From a bacterium (GTDB lineage: Bacteria > Desulfobacterota > DSWW01), in the NCBI GenBank assembly GCA_028277985.1, contig JANQFG010000118.1, forward strand, positions 120,645-184,644: a DNA stretch of 64,000 nucleotides, in the 5' to 3' direction. This document shows, one piece after another, positions 1 to 8,205 of this stretch. A program made the translations under genes and the position numbers. Positions within the stretch are counted from its first letter, which is position 1, and every line of letters begins with the position of its first letter. Under the pieces are notes generated by a model. The model ran no database searches, was not told the DNA's origin, and worked only from the letters and a program-made list of their open reading frames with translations.

Positions 1-573
1 GATCAGCTCCACGTGCGTTTTCCACTGGCTCGGGAAATAGACCGGAAAAGACACGAACACGGATTCGATCGGTTCGTATTCTGCGGGAAGCCGTACCGGG
101 CTTTCCGGCGCATCACTCATATAGGCTCTTGTATGTGCCTTCAGCGGTTTCATGCGATGCGCGTGGATCCGGATTTCGTTCAGCAGTTCCATCGCCTGCT
201 TTCTGGAAACGGCTATCTCACCGAGAATCCCTGTTTCTTCCATGTAGTCCGCGATATCTTCGTCCGAATGCAACCCTTCTGTTGCCGCTTCATATCGATA
301 GGCGTATTTCTCCCTGACCACGGACTCCACCTGGGAAGCAATGTCTTCATTCATGTACTCCTTGGCCCACGGGGCGGCACTTTCGAGCAGTTTTTCCCAC
401 GAATAGGTCGTGAAGGTCTGGAAGGGCAAGCTCACGTCATTGTCGAGAAAGTAGCTCTTGCCCTCGTTCACAAACGACCTCTGAATGACCTTCTCAGGAA
501 GCAGATACCCGAGCAGGAAGCCGATGACGAGCATGGACACCGATAGAAATACCGCGCTGGGAACCTTTTTCAT
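1..573 (-). CDS. Membrane-anchored agmatine/peptidylarginine deiminase-like protein (C-terminus beyond left edge)
   Basis: The reading frame enters from the left edge and gives 191 residues from an ATG at 573, preceded by AAGGGGGG as ribosome binding site. Residues 1-25 form an uncleaved-looking signal anchor (MKKVPSAV, then a hydrophobic run to LLP). Residues 30-150 are a charged, probably helical linker I do not recognise. From about residue 160 the sequence LPAEYEPIESVFVSFP matches the N-terminal motif of the agmatine deiminase/PPAD family (P-x-E-x-x-P), which hydrolyses guanidino groups to citrulline-type products. The catalytic Asp, His and Cys residues would lie outside the window. The anchor plus a linker of over 100 residues before the catalytic fold is unusual for this family. 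Anchor and motif are visible; the function is inferred from the short start of the domain. Confidence 0.6.
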   Translation of the reverse strand, partial: MKKVPSAVFLSVSMLVIGFLLGYLLPEKVIQRSFVNEGKSYFLDNDVSLPFQTFTTYSWEKLLESAAPWAKEYMNEDIASQVESVVREKYAYRYEAATEGLHSDEDIADYMEETGILGEIAVSRKQAMELLNEIRIHAHRMKPLKAHTRAYMSDAPESPVRLPAEYEPIESVFVSFPVYFPSQWKTHVELI

Positions 574-656
574 CTGTTTTCCCCCCTTCTGTGTATCGAG
601 GAAGGATAGCGAAGCACCGGATTCTATGTCAAAATGGGCGACAAGGAGGCAGATGA

Positions 657-1895
657 ATGGACCTGAGACCCTTGAGAGTCAACGGCAAGAGGTTGCGCAA
701 TTCCCTCGAAGAACTGGCCCGCATCGGCGCCACCCCGGCCGGGGGCGTGCGAAGACTTGCTCTGTCGGATGAAGACAGGCAGGCAAGAGATCTCTTTGTC
801 AGCTGGCTCGAAGAGCTGGACCTGGAGATATCCATTGATGAGTTGGGGAACATCTTCGGCAAACGGGCCGGCACAAACAATGGACTCCCTCCGGTCGTGA
901 GCGGGTCCCACATCGATTCCCAGCCCACCGGGGGGCGGTTTGACGGTGCCCTGGGGGTGATGGCCCCCCTCGAGGTTCTCAGAACCCTTCACGAAAACAA
1001 TGTAGAAACGGAGCGACCCATTGTCATTGTCGACTGGACCAACGAGGAGGGCTCACGGTTTGCGCCGGCCATGGTCGGTTCAGGCGTCTGGGTCGGCGCA
1101 CTGGAACGGGACTGGGTCTACGATCGAACCGATCGCAACGGAAATCGATTCGAAGATGAGCTGGTTCGGATCGGGTACAGGGGAACCACTCCGGCGAAGA
1201 GGTGGCCCGTTCACTGTTACTACGAATATCACATAGAACAGGGGCCGGTGCTGGAGGAAGAGAGGAAGGTCATTGGTGCCCCGAAAGGAATCCTTGGCCT
1301 CCACTGGTTCGACGTCTTCGTTACCGGAGAGGCGAATCAGGTCGGCCCGACCCCCATGGAGGGTCGACGTGATGCTCTCTGCGCTGCCGCCGAGATGATT
1401 CTGCAGGTGAATCAGCTGCCCGAGAGAATGGGCGGCAACATGGTGGCCACCGTCGGGGAGGTCCGGAATGCTCCGAACTCCAGAAACATCATACCGGATC
1501 ATGTCCACTTCACGGTGGACATACGGTCCTGGGACGATGACCACGCCGGCCGGGCATGGAAGCAGGTCCGAGAGGATTTTGAAGACACGGCTGCACGCAG
1601 AGGCTGTTCGATCGAAATTGAGGAAACGTGGCGCGTGCAGCATGCCGAGTTCGACGAAGACCTGGTTCAGCAGATCCTCCAAATCGCACCTGAGCTGGGA
1701 TACTCGCATTTGCACATGGTGAGCGGAGCGGGCCACGATGCGAGCTACATGAATCAGGTTTGTCCGACCGCCATGATCTTCATTCCGAGCATCGGCGGCC
1801 GGAGCCACGTGGAGGTGGAGAATTCAAGATGGGAAGACTGCGAAGCAGGGACCAATGTTCTGCTTCATGCCATTCTACGGTCCGCCCGCGCATGA
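657..1895 (+). CDS. M20-family N-carbamoyl-L-amino-acid hydrolase / allantoate amidohydrolase-like Zn hydrolase
   Basis: A 412-residue cytoplasmic protein of the hydantoinase/carbamoylase amidase family, which uses two metals to remove a carbamoyl group from N-carbamoyl amino acids or ureido compounds. Candidate metal ligands are visible: H85 (GSHIDS), D96 (FDGALG), E130/E131 (NEEGSRF), H192 (HIEQG) and H384 (RSHVEVE). The length is normal for the family. The ATG at 657 has AAGGAGG seven bases upstream. The motif usually read as N-H-A-G-x-T-P-M is NQVGPTPM here, so the conserved His is Gln, which may change specificity. A hydantoinase-like HyuA gene lies far away at 48165, with no visible link. 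The exact substrate is unknown. Confidence 0.85.
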   Translation: MDLRPLRVNGKRLRNSLEELARIGATPAGGVRRLALSDEDRQARDLFVSWLEELDLEISIDELGNIFGKRAGTNNGLPPVVSGSHIDSQPTGGRFDGALGVMAPLEVLRTLHENNVETERPIVIVDWTNEEGSRFAPAMVGSGVWVGALERDWVYDRTDRNGNRFEDELVRIGYRGTTPAKRWPVHCYYEYHIEQGPVLEEERKVIGAPKGILGLHWFDVFVTGEANQVGPTPMEGRRDALCAAAEMILQVNQLPERMGGNMVATVGEVRNAPNSRNIIPDHVHFTVDIRSWDDDHAGRAWKQVREDFEDTAARRGCSIEIEETWRVQHAEFDEDLVQQILQIAPELGYSHLHMVSGAGHDASYMNQVCPTAMIFIPSIGGRSHVEVENSRWEDCEAGTNVLLHAILRSARA

Positions 1896-1989
1896 AGATC
1901 ACATTTCCGTTGAAAATGCCTTTGGGACCTGATAGAAATAGCGGTCCGCACGCAGCCTCATCCGCACAGAACGCGAAAGGGACAAGGCC

Positions 1990-2880
1990 ATGAGAAGGTC
2001 TACACGAGCCTTGATCGGCAAACACGGGTGGCGAATCGACCGGGCCCTGCACAACTACATCTATTTCGTCTTCTATTATCCCTACGTGAAGACGATGCAC
2101 ACCTTCCTGCGAGGCTTGAAACGAATGACCTGGTTCGGCCCTCTCGCACCTGCCGGGAAAGCGGTATTCGACCGGTATCATGGGAAGGTGCTCTCTTTCG
2201 AAGACACGAAGAAGATCCTTTCCCTGAACGAGGACGTCAGCGTCATCTCGGAGGAGAACAAGCGCACCGTCCCCTACAAGTACGCCACGAAGATCATCTT
2301 TCAGGAACCGGAGTTCATCGTGGTCATGGACTGCCCCTGCAAGATGGCCACGGGGAGTTGCGAACCCCTCCAGTCCTGCATTGCCGTAGGAAGAGACGTA
2401 GCCACCTTCTGGCTCGATCACTGCCGGCAATACCACCCACGGCAGATCGCGCAGGAAGAGGCCTTACAGATTGTCGAGGACTTCAGAAACAAAGGCCATG
2501 TAACCCAGGCATTCTTCAAGGTTGCCACGGGCGGTTCCACCGGTGTGATCTGCAACTGTTGCCCGGACTGCTGCGTCAGCCTCCAGGCAACCCTGTTGAC
2601 CAAGGAGATGGACAAGAACGTTTCGATGACCGCCGTATCCGGCTATTCGGTGTCTTACGACCCTGAGAGGTGCAACCCCTGCAACAAGTGCGTGGAGATC
2701 TGCCCGGTCAAGGTCCTCTCCTTTGACGGCGAGCAGCGCATCTATGACCGAGAGGAGTGTCTTGGGTGTGAGCTGTGCGTAGAGCAATGCCCGACGGATG
2801 CACTCACCCTTTATGTAGATCCTGACAAACCTCGCCCCCTGGACATGGACAGGCTGAAACAGGAGATCTCAAGAGGATAA
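1990..2880 (+). CDS. Cysteine-rich protein with two C-terminal [4Fe-4S] ferredoxin clusters (copy 1)
   Basis: A 296-residue protein. The C-terminal third carries two classical 4Fe-4S motifs: C228-C231-C234-C238 and C257-C260-C263-C267. Ahead of these sit two further cysteine groups: CPCK at 115-118 with C124 and C130, and CNCCPDCC at 188-195, which could hold another metal centre. The N-terminus (residues 20-50) is aromatic and basic, perhaps membrane-associating. The same layout recurs in the genes at 3745 and 9042, so these are paralogues. It probably carries electrons, but the partner is unknown. ATG at 1990, ribosome site AAGG upstream. It is followed 20 bp later by an alpha/beta hydrolase gene and probably shares its transcript. 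Confidence 0.75.
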   Translation: MRRSTRALIGKHGWRIDRALHNYIYFVFYYPYVKTMHTFLRGLKRMTWFGPLAPAGKAVFDRYHGKVLSFEDTKKILSLNEDVSVISEENKRTVPYKYATKIIFQEPEFIVVMDCPCKMATGSCEPLQSCIAVGRDVATFWLDHCRQYHPRQIAQEEALQIVEDFRNKGHVTQAFFKVATGGSTGVICNCCPDCCVSLQATLLTKEMDKNVSMTAVSGYSVSYDPERCNPCNKCVEICPVKVLSFDGEQRIYDREECLGCELCVEQCPTDALTLYVDPDKPRPLDMDRLKQEISRG

Positions 2881-2899
2881 GAAGGAGAGGAATACATCG

Positions 2900-3685
2900 A
2901 TGGTGCAAAGGGAAGAGAACGGGATCGCCTACGTTTCGTCCGTGTGGCCCCTGGAAGAGGCCAGGCCCACACTGATCTGCATCCATGGTGCAGGCGGGTC
3001 GCACGTCCTCTGGCAGGGACAGGTCGAAGGCCTTGCCGGAAAGGTGAATACCGTTGCCGTCGATCTGCCCGGACACGGGAAGAGCGAGGGGAACGGCATG
3101 AGATCGATCGAAGACTACGCCCGAGTGGTCGCGGAATTCACTCGAGCCATCCATGCACCCCTGCCCGTTCCCTGTGGTCTGAGCATGGGCGGAGCGATCG
3201 TACAACAACTCCTGCTCGATCATCCGGATGTCTGTGAAGCGGGGATTCTCATCGGGACCGGCGCGCGGCTCCGGGTGATGCCGGTGATACTGAAGACCAT
3301 CGAGCAGAACTTCGACGGCTACATCGACTCGTTCCTCTCCTTTGCAGCTTCGGAAAAGACGGATCCGGAACGGCTCCGCGCCATCTCGGAGGCTACGGCG
3401 AGAGGAAGACCTGAAGTGGCGCTGGATGACTTCAAGGCCTGCGACGCCTTCGATGTCATGGAGCGGCTTCCTTCGATCCAGGCGCCCGTGCTGGTGATCA
3501 CCTCGGAAGAAGACAAGCTCACCCCACCCAAATACGGCGCCTTCCTCGAAGAGAAGATCCCGACAGCATCGAGAACCCACATTCAGGACGCCGGCCATCT
3601 GGTCCCTGCAGAGAAACCGGATGAGGTGAATCAGGCGATCCTCGATTTCCTGGCTGGTAAACCGAATTGGACATATACCCGGTGA
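2900..3685 (+). CDS. Alpha/beta hydrolase
   Basis: A 261-residue soluble alpha/beta-hydrolase fold protein. The oxyanion-loop motif IHGAGGS is at residues 28-34 and the nucleophile elbow GLSMGG puts Ser95 as nucleophile. The acid is probably in the segment VITSEEDKLTPP, and the catalytic His is in DAGHLVPAEKP near residue 235. This matches the carboxylesterase/dienelactone-hydrolase-like group rather than a lipase, as there is no signal peptide. GAAGGAGAGG sits before the ATG at 2900. It lies directly behind the ferredoxin-domain gene. The substrate cannot be told, but an ester or C-C bond hydrolase in a degradation pathway is plausible. Confidence 0.85.
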   Translation: MVQREENGIAYVSSVWPLEEARPTLICIHGAGGSHVLWQGQVEGLAGKVNTVAVDLPGHGKSEGNGMRSIEDYARVVAEFTRAIHAPLPVPCGLSMGGAIVQQLLLDHPDVCEAGILIGTGARLRVMPVILKTIEQNFDGYIDSFLSFAASEKTDPERLRAISEATARGRPEVALDDFKACDAFDVMERLPSIQAPVLVITSEEDKLTPPKYGAFLEEKIPTASRTHIQDAGHLVPAEKPDEVNQAILDFLAGKPNWTYTR

Positions 3686-3744
3686 TCGGAAAGCCCAGGC
3701 AAAAAGTCAAGAAGATGGTATAGAGCGGGATGATGATATAGGGA

Positions 3745-4806
3745 TCATCGCAGCTGTTTCTTCGCCTCCAGAACGGCCAGGCCCATATCCGTTAGGCGAT
3801 CGAAGGGATCCTCCCGATCCTGGCGCAGAATCATGCCGATCGCCTCACCGGGGCAATTCCCGGCGCATAGTCCGCAGCCGAGGCATTTCTCCCGATCGAC
3901 TGTGATCGTCTCTTTCATCGAAATGGCCCTCACCGGGCAAACATCGATGCACTCCTCACACTCGGTGCAATCGTCATGGCTGACGATCGCTTCGTAAAGG
4001 GCGTTCATATACCTGCGCTTGTCGAGACCCTTCTGTGTAATGCCTTTCATCGATGCGCAGCAACAGGGACAGCAGTTGCAGATGTTGGAGAGGTGCTTGG
4101 AGTTTGCCCCTGCGTGGACGAGTCCCGCCTCATCGGCATCTTTCAGAATTCGGATCGCTTCGTCTGCATCGATCTCCCTTCCGATCCCATTTTCGATGTA
4201 GTATTCAGCTGCAACACCGAAGTTGAGGCAGTTATTCAGAGGATAATCACAGCCGTTGCCGGTAAGGCGATGCTCTTTACGGCAGATACAGTCCGCCACC
4301 GATATCTTTCTCGCAGCCCGGATTTTGTTCTCCAGGGTATGGAACGGCAACAGGCCTTGGCCTTCGGTTATGTGTTGTTCAATGGGAATTACCTTGAACC
4401 CGGGAACGTTACTGATTCCCAGCTCGGTCATGTAGGCGGTATCGAAATACGTTTTGAAAAGGGCCGCCATCTCAGCGTCCATCTTCTCTACCGAGTATTC
4501 ATAAATCCCAATCATGAATGGCGCCAGATTGTAGAGTGTCTTGCCGTGCCGTCTGATCCGGAAGATCAACCCGTTCTGAGCCATGTCGGCCAGACGTTGG
4601 ATGACCGTGGCCGCATCCTCGTCAGAACGCGCCGCGATCGGTTCAGGCTCTTCGGGGAAAGGCATCAACAGCAACGCTGTCCGTGCCTCTTCTTCCTTGA
4701 AGAGCCGCTGTAGAATCTCTATCTCGATCCCGGATTCCGTTGAAGGATATCCGATCGGCATCTGGTCCAGATGCTCCCTTAATCTAACGTACACATTGTC
4801 CGACAT
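3745..4806 (-). CDS. Cysteine-rich protein with two C-terminal [4Fe-4S] ferredoxin clusters (copy 2)
   Basis: About 353 residues from the ATG at 4806 (MSDNVYVRL). An upstream in-frame TTG at 4863 would add 19 residues, but GAGAGGG precedes the 4806 start, so I prefer that one. The C-terminus has CTECEECIDVCP and CLGCGLCAGNCP, two 4Fe-4S motifs. Before them come DCICRK with two later cysteines, and ICNCCPCCC, the same order as in the gene at 1990. The N-terminal part (ATVIQRLADMAQNGLIFR) resembles a small winged-helix-like segment of the kind seen in DUF-type ferredoxin proteins that predict degradation loci. The gene converges on the hydrolase gene. An electron-transfer or sensing role is inferred. 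Confidence 0.75.
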   Translation of the reverse strand: MSDNVYVRLREHLDQMPIGYPSTESGIEIEILQRLFKEEEARTALLLMPFPEEPEPIAARSDEDAATVIQRLADMAQNGLIFRIRRHGKTLYNLAPFMIGIYEYSVEKMDAEMAALFKTYFDTAYMTELGISNVPGFKVIPIEQHITEGQGLLPFHTLENKIRAARKISVADCICRKEHRLTGNGCDYPLNNCLNFGVAAEYYIENGIGREIDADEAIRILKDADEAGLVHAGANSKHLSNICNCCPCCCASMKGITQKGLDKRRYMNALYEAIVSHDDCTECEECIDVCPVRAISMKETITVDREKCLGCGLCAGNCPGEAIGMILRQDREDPFDRLTDMGLAVLEAKKQLR

Positions 4807-4923
4807 GGCGCCTGTCCCTCTCAGCTCTTCAGTAGATAGAAGAGAAGCTGCAACAACACCCAACGACCTATCATTCCCCGGCTTGACCTGGAGTCCGGCA
4901 ACAGCACTGTTTCGCTAGTCTGG

Positions 4924-4943
4924 ATTCCGGCTCTTGCCGGAAT
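4924..4943. repeat. REP-like perfect hairpin in intergenic DNA
   Basis: ATTCCGGC (4924-4931), loop TCTT, GCCGGAAT (4936-4943): an 8-bp perfect stem. The flanking wording (TGGATTCCGGCTCTTGCC and AATGACG) is the style of dispersed intergenic palindromes common in proteobacterial genomes. The region 4807-5111 between the ferredoxin-domain gene and cheW otherwise shows no convincing gene. Confidence 0.6.
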
Positions 4944-5111
4944 GACGCAGGGAGAAAAGTCCCTTCTTCATGCTTCGTTGTGTCAAGGAAGTCATGGGCG
5001 TTGGTGTGAAGATCCCGGTTCTTGTTGTCGGTACAACGGTAGCGGGGAGCAAGCCGGGATGTCAATACGGAGGAAACACAATCAGCACATCGTGGAAGGA
5101 AGCTCCGCGGA

Positions 5112-5624
5112 CTAGGCCGCGGCTTGCTGGTACGATTCTACGTTCGACAGCACCTCTTGGTCATCAGCGGTGAGGACCCTCTGTACATCGAGCATCATGA
5201 TCACCTGCTGATCCACTTTCCCCATTCCGAGGATGAACGTGGTCTCCACATCGGTCCCAAAGGCGGGGGGCGGCTCGATCTGTTCGGCGGCGATATCCAG
5301 CACCTCTGAAACCTCATCCACGATGATCCCCATGGTCGTCTCCTGGCCACCAAGGACGAGCTGGACCACGATGATGCAGGTTTTCTCGGTGTCTTCCCTG
5401 CCCTCCATGCCGAACTTCAATCGCAGATCGACCACCGGAATGACCTTGCCCCGAAGGTTGATCACTCCGCGCATGTACTCCGGTGATTTGGGCACCCGCG
5501 TTACGTTCATCATGCCGATGATCTCCTGCACCCTGAGGATCTCCAGGCCGTACTCCTCCAGAGCGAGTCTGAAGGTCAGGTACTTACCGGCCCGGGTCGT
5601 TTCGGTCCGCTCTTCGTGCTCCAA
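5112..5624 (-). CDS. cheW: Chemotaxis coupling protein CheW
   Basis: A CheW-domain protein of 170 residues that bridges chemoreceptors and the CheA kinase at the cytoplasmic membrane. Family motifs include GLEILRVQEI, VPKSPEYMRGVINLRGKVIPVVDLR and GIIVDEVSEVL. The ribosome site GGAGG at 5632-5636 is seven bases from a TTG at 5624 but only one base from another TTG at 5630, so the start is taken as TTG 5624. No cheA, cheY, cheR or cheB lies nearby, so it is a stray coupling gene. A sigma-28-like promoter lies at 5679-5705 and matches the one in front of the chemoreceptor at 16570, which suggests the two are expressed together. Confidence 0.95.
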   Translation of the reverse strand: MEHEERTETTRAGKYLTFRLALEEYGLEILRVQEIIGMMNVTRVPKSPEYMRGVINLRGKVIPVVDLRLKFGMEGREDTEKTCIIVVQLVLGGQETTMGIIVDEVSEVLDIAAEQIEPPPAFGTDVETTFILGMGKVDQQVIMMLDVQRVLTADDQEVLSNVESYQQAAA

Positions 5625-5678
5625 GATCAAACCTCCTTCTAGGTGTCAGGTTGTTTTCTGCTTGCTCTCTCCTTCGGG

Positions 5679-5705
5679 TATCGGAACATCCAGGCTGGGA
5701 CTTTA
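5679..5705 (-). promoter_or_regulatory. Sigma-28 (FliA)-like promoter of cheW
   Basis: On the minus strand the sequence reads TAAAG (5705-5701), 16 bases, then CCGATA (5684-5679). This resembles the flagellar/chemotaxis sigma-28 consensus TAAAG...GCCGATAA. The spacing is identical to that upstream of the chemoreceptor gene at 16404-16430. The predicted transcript start would be about 50 bases before the TTG start of cheW. Confidence 0.55.
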
Positions 5706-5930
5706 GTCCGAAAAGTGTAACAATTTTGAAACCTTACGGAATCTTTCCGTTTTAATAGCTAGCATCTGGGTTTCGATGTTCCGGCGAACAGGACGAGGCC
5801 GCACCTCGGAAAATCGGCTGGGAGCATCGACGGAAGCGAGAAGAGAAACTCAGGGAAGAGGGCGGGATGTACGGAGTCGTGAGACCTTTTCTACCAGGCA
5901 GGGGGAAGCCACAGGGAAAGGGTAAACGCC
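5706..5930. other. Intergenic region, no gene seen
   Basis: Between the cheW promoter and the end of the crotonase gene. It holds only a weak 6-bp hairpin, ACGGAA/TTCCGT at 5736-5750 with a three-base loop and a short T run; I do not call it a terminator. No open frame here has a ribosome site or family resemblance. Confidence 0.4.
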
Positions 5931-6614
5931 CTAGAGACCAAACTCTTTGTCAATCACTTCCCTTATGATTTCCAGGGCCTTTTCTCTCACTCTCAGTTTC
6001 GTTGCGCCGTGAGCACCCATATCCAGCTTTGCCAGTCCTCGAGCAGACTGCATCGCCGTCGCCATGAGTTCCGGTTCCGGTACGACCACGTCCAGAAACC
6101 CTGCCTCAACGGCGCTCTCCGGGGTATAGATCTCCGCATTCGCCACGGCCCGGCTGAAGTGTGGGGGCGACAGACGGTGCCGGGCCAGTTCCACTCCGAA
6201 GTAAGGGAGGGGCATGCCGATGGCGACCTCGTTCGTGGCGATTTTGTAGTTTCCTTCCACGCCAATGCGATAGTCGGCTGCGAGGAGCAGCAAGGCGCCC
6301 AACGCCATTGAATGACCATTGCATGCGATGATCACCGGCAAAGGAAATCCGAGCAGGCGCAGGCACAGTCTGGCCCCGGCCCGGACAAGCTCCGTTGCCG
6401 AATCTCCGCCGGCTGACAGGACAGAGAGGTCGAAGCCGGCCGAGAATTTTCCTGGGCGCCCGGTCAGAATGGTCGCGGTCTTGTTCTGTTCGGCCTGATC
6501 GAGTGCTGCGTTGACTCCCTCTACGAATTGAAAAGAGACCGCATTCGCCTTTCCGTCGTCGATGGCGATGACGGCTATGCCCTCCTCAAGCTGGAAACGG
6601 ACGATCCCGCTCAT
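5931..6614 (-). CDS. Enoyl-CoA hydratase/isomerase (crotonase) family protein
   Basis: A 227-residue crotonase-fold protein acting on acyl-CoA thioesters in the cytoplasm. The two oxyanion-hole segments are visible: GKFSAGFDLS near residue 56 and CNGHSMALGALLLLAADYRIG near residue 100. The usual catalytic Glu pair is not evident in the third segment (NEVAIGMPLPYFGVELA), so hydratase versus isomerase or hydrolase activity cannot be told. It is a little shorter than typical family members (about 260). It lies 40 bp downstream of the dehydratase-like gene on the same strand, so the two probably work in sequence on the same CoA ester. ATG at 6614 with AAGGGA upstream. Confidence 0.88.
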   Translation of the reverse strand: MSGIVRFQLEEGIAVIAIDDGKANAVSFQFVEGVNAALDQAEQNKTATILTGRPGKFSAGFDLSVLSAGGDSATELVRAGARLCLRLLGFPLPVIIACNGHSMALGALLLLAADYRIGVEGNYKIATNEVAIGMPLPYFGVELARHRLSPPHFSRAVANAEIYTPESAVEAGFLDVVVPEPELMATAMQSARGLAKLDMGAHGATKLRVREKALEIIREVIDKEFGL

Positions 6615-6654
6615 ACAGATCCCTTCCGTGTTTGGGGGAATGACCCCGACTATA

Positions 6655-8094
6655 TCACATCTCTATGGAGGAGATCTCTTTCGCATATCGGATTCGTTTT
6701 TCCAGATCGTACAGCCTTCGCACCACGACCTGGTTGGTCGCGGGTGAGCCGGCGGCATTGACCGTAAACGCCAAGATGGTCCCTGTGGTCCTGGACGCGG
6801 CCAGGTCTTGCACCAGGTTCAACGCCCGGAGGCGTTCCTCGGTCGTGTATTCAGCACTTCCCCTCAGAGCCTTGTCGATGTACTTCCTCAGTTCCGGGTT
6901 GTTCCAGTCCGCTTCCGTCGGCATGGTCGCCACCAGGCCGCCGGCGATGTCATGAAGGTGCTCCAGATGCCTTCCCACGGTCGAGCGGATCGCGTGCAAC
7001 CCCGAATTGGTGATCAGAGCATCCGGCATCCAGACGCCGCTCGGATGTTGCCGGGCATTCGCAGCCGCGCCCAGTGAGCATCCGAACCCGGCTTCCGCGG
7101 TCATCATCATCTCGGTAATCTTGTCTCGAATGTGCGAGACCTTCATTCCGAGTCCGTTCACATCCGCGGCAAGGGCTGCCGCACCGGCGAAGAGATCGCA
7201 ATGGCCCGCACTGCAGGCGCATTTTGACTGACGGTGCAGCGAGGAGAAGTACAAGGAAAGCTTGACCGCCTGATCCCATTCCCCGCACATGAACAGGTTC
7301 TCTTCAGGAACGAATACATCATCGAAGACGGTCAAGGCTTCGACCCCGAGAAACCGTGAGCTCAGCGGGCTCTCCATGGAAGTGTCACGTGAAGGCCCGG
7401 GAGAGGGCCGTGCGATCATCTTGATTCCCTTGGTGTCGATCGGAAGGGCGAAGGATACGGCATAGTCCCTGTCCTCTTCACTCAATGCCCTGCATGGAAC
7501 GACAACCACATGATGCGCGCCCGGCCCCAGAGTCGTATGGAGCTTTACGCCCCGGACCACTACACCGCCCGGCTTTCGCTCGACAATCCTGAGATCGGTC
7601 GGTTCCGGCTGCTGTGAAGGCGCGAGGGAGCGATCGCCTTTCGGGTCCATCATGCACCATGCGATCATGTGTCCCGATTTGTGCAGGCTCTTTATGAAGT
7701 TCTTGTACCTACCGAAGTAGTCCGTGCCGTGGGTCGCATCGATATCATGGATCATGGCCCACGTGACCGACAACATGTTGGACATGCACCCGGTGCAGAT
7801 ACGCTGGGAACTGATTTCACGGGTCAGTTCCGCTTTTACCGTCAGGTCTTCCTTGTCCTGTTGAATGTGCATCGTAATCCGCGGGATCTCGTCGCCCGTG
7901 AGGGGCGAACGCACGAGGGTCCGGTCCCTCATGGCAGGCTCGAGCATCAGATCGAAACCGGAAGCGACGTGGTTCACGGTCTGTCGCAGCAGGGGATGCG
8001 TTGCTACGTCTTCGATCCTTTCTCCCCTCACGTACACTTCCGGTGAGAACTCCTTCAGGCTCTCCCTGTATTCGGCTCCTGTGAGTACCGCCAT
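6655..8094 (-). CDS. 4-hydroxybutyryl-CoA dehydratase / 4-hydroxyphenylacetate 3-hydroxylase family protein
   Basis: A 479-residue member of the family that includes the FAD and [4Fe-4S] enzyme 4-hydroxybutyryl-CoA dehydratase and the oxygen-using HpaB monooxygenases. Family signatures seen: SPEVYVRGERIEDV at the start, MDPKGDRSLAPS near 150, FDDVFVPEENLFM near 260, IAGGLVATMPTEAD near 390. The cluster ligands of the dehydratase are partly present: H287 and C294 keep the H-x6-C spacing (HRQSKCAC). The N-terminal pair is C100-T-G-C103 rather than the C-x3-C I recall for the clostridial enzyme. An anaerobic dehydratase/isomerase is more likely than an oxygenase given the neighbouring crotonase and Fe-S genes. 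AAAGGAGG precedes the ATG at 8094. Confidence 0.85.
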   Translation of the reverse strand: MAVLTGAEYRESLKEFSPEVYVRGERIEDVATHPLLRQTVNHVASGFDLMLEPAMRDRTLVRSPLTGDEIPRITMHIQQDKEDLTVKAELTREISSQRICTGCMSNMLSVTWAMIHDIDATHGTDYFGRYKNFIKSLHKSGHMIAWCMMDPKGDRSLAPSQQPEPTDLRIVERKPGGVVVRGVKLHTTLGPGAHHVVVVPCRALSEEDRDYAVSFALPIDTKGIKMIARPSPGPSRDTSMESPLSSRFLGVEALTVFDDVFVPEENLFMCGEWDQAVKLSLYFSSLHRQSKCACSAGHCDLFAGAAALAADVNGLGMKVSHIRDKITEMMMTAEAGFGCSLGAAANARQHPSGVWMPDALITNSGLHAIRSTVGRHLEHLHDIAGGLVATMPTEADWNNPELRKYIDKALRGSAEYTTEERLRALNLVQDLAASRTTGTILAFTVNAAGSPATNQVVVRRLYDLEKRIRYAKEISSIEM

Positions 8095-8136
8095 GTTCTC
8101 CTCCTTTGCTTCATGACGCTGGTCGTCCGAGCACTC

Positions 8137-8152
8137 GTCTAATTGATTAGAC
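8137..8152. promoter_or_regulatory. Palindromic operator candidate upstream of the dehydratase-like gene
   Basis: GTCTAAT-TG-ATTAGAC, a perfect 7-bp inverted repeat with a 2-bp centre, 43 bp in front of the minus-strand dehydratase gene and in the divergent region shared with the XRE regulator. The size and symmetry fit a dimeric repressor site; the protein that binds it is not known. Confidence 0.5.
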
Positions 8153-8205
8153 CACTAATTCCTATACTCATCATAGACAAGACACTGATAAAAATAAATA
8201 AATTA

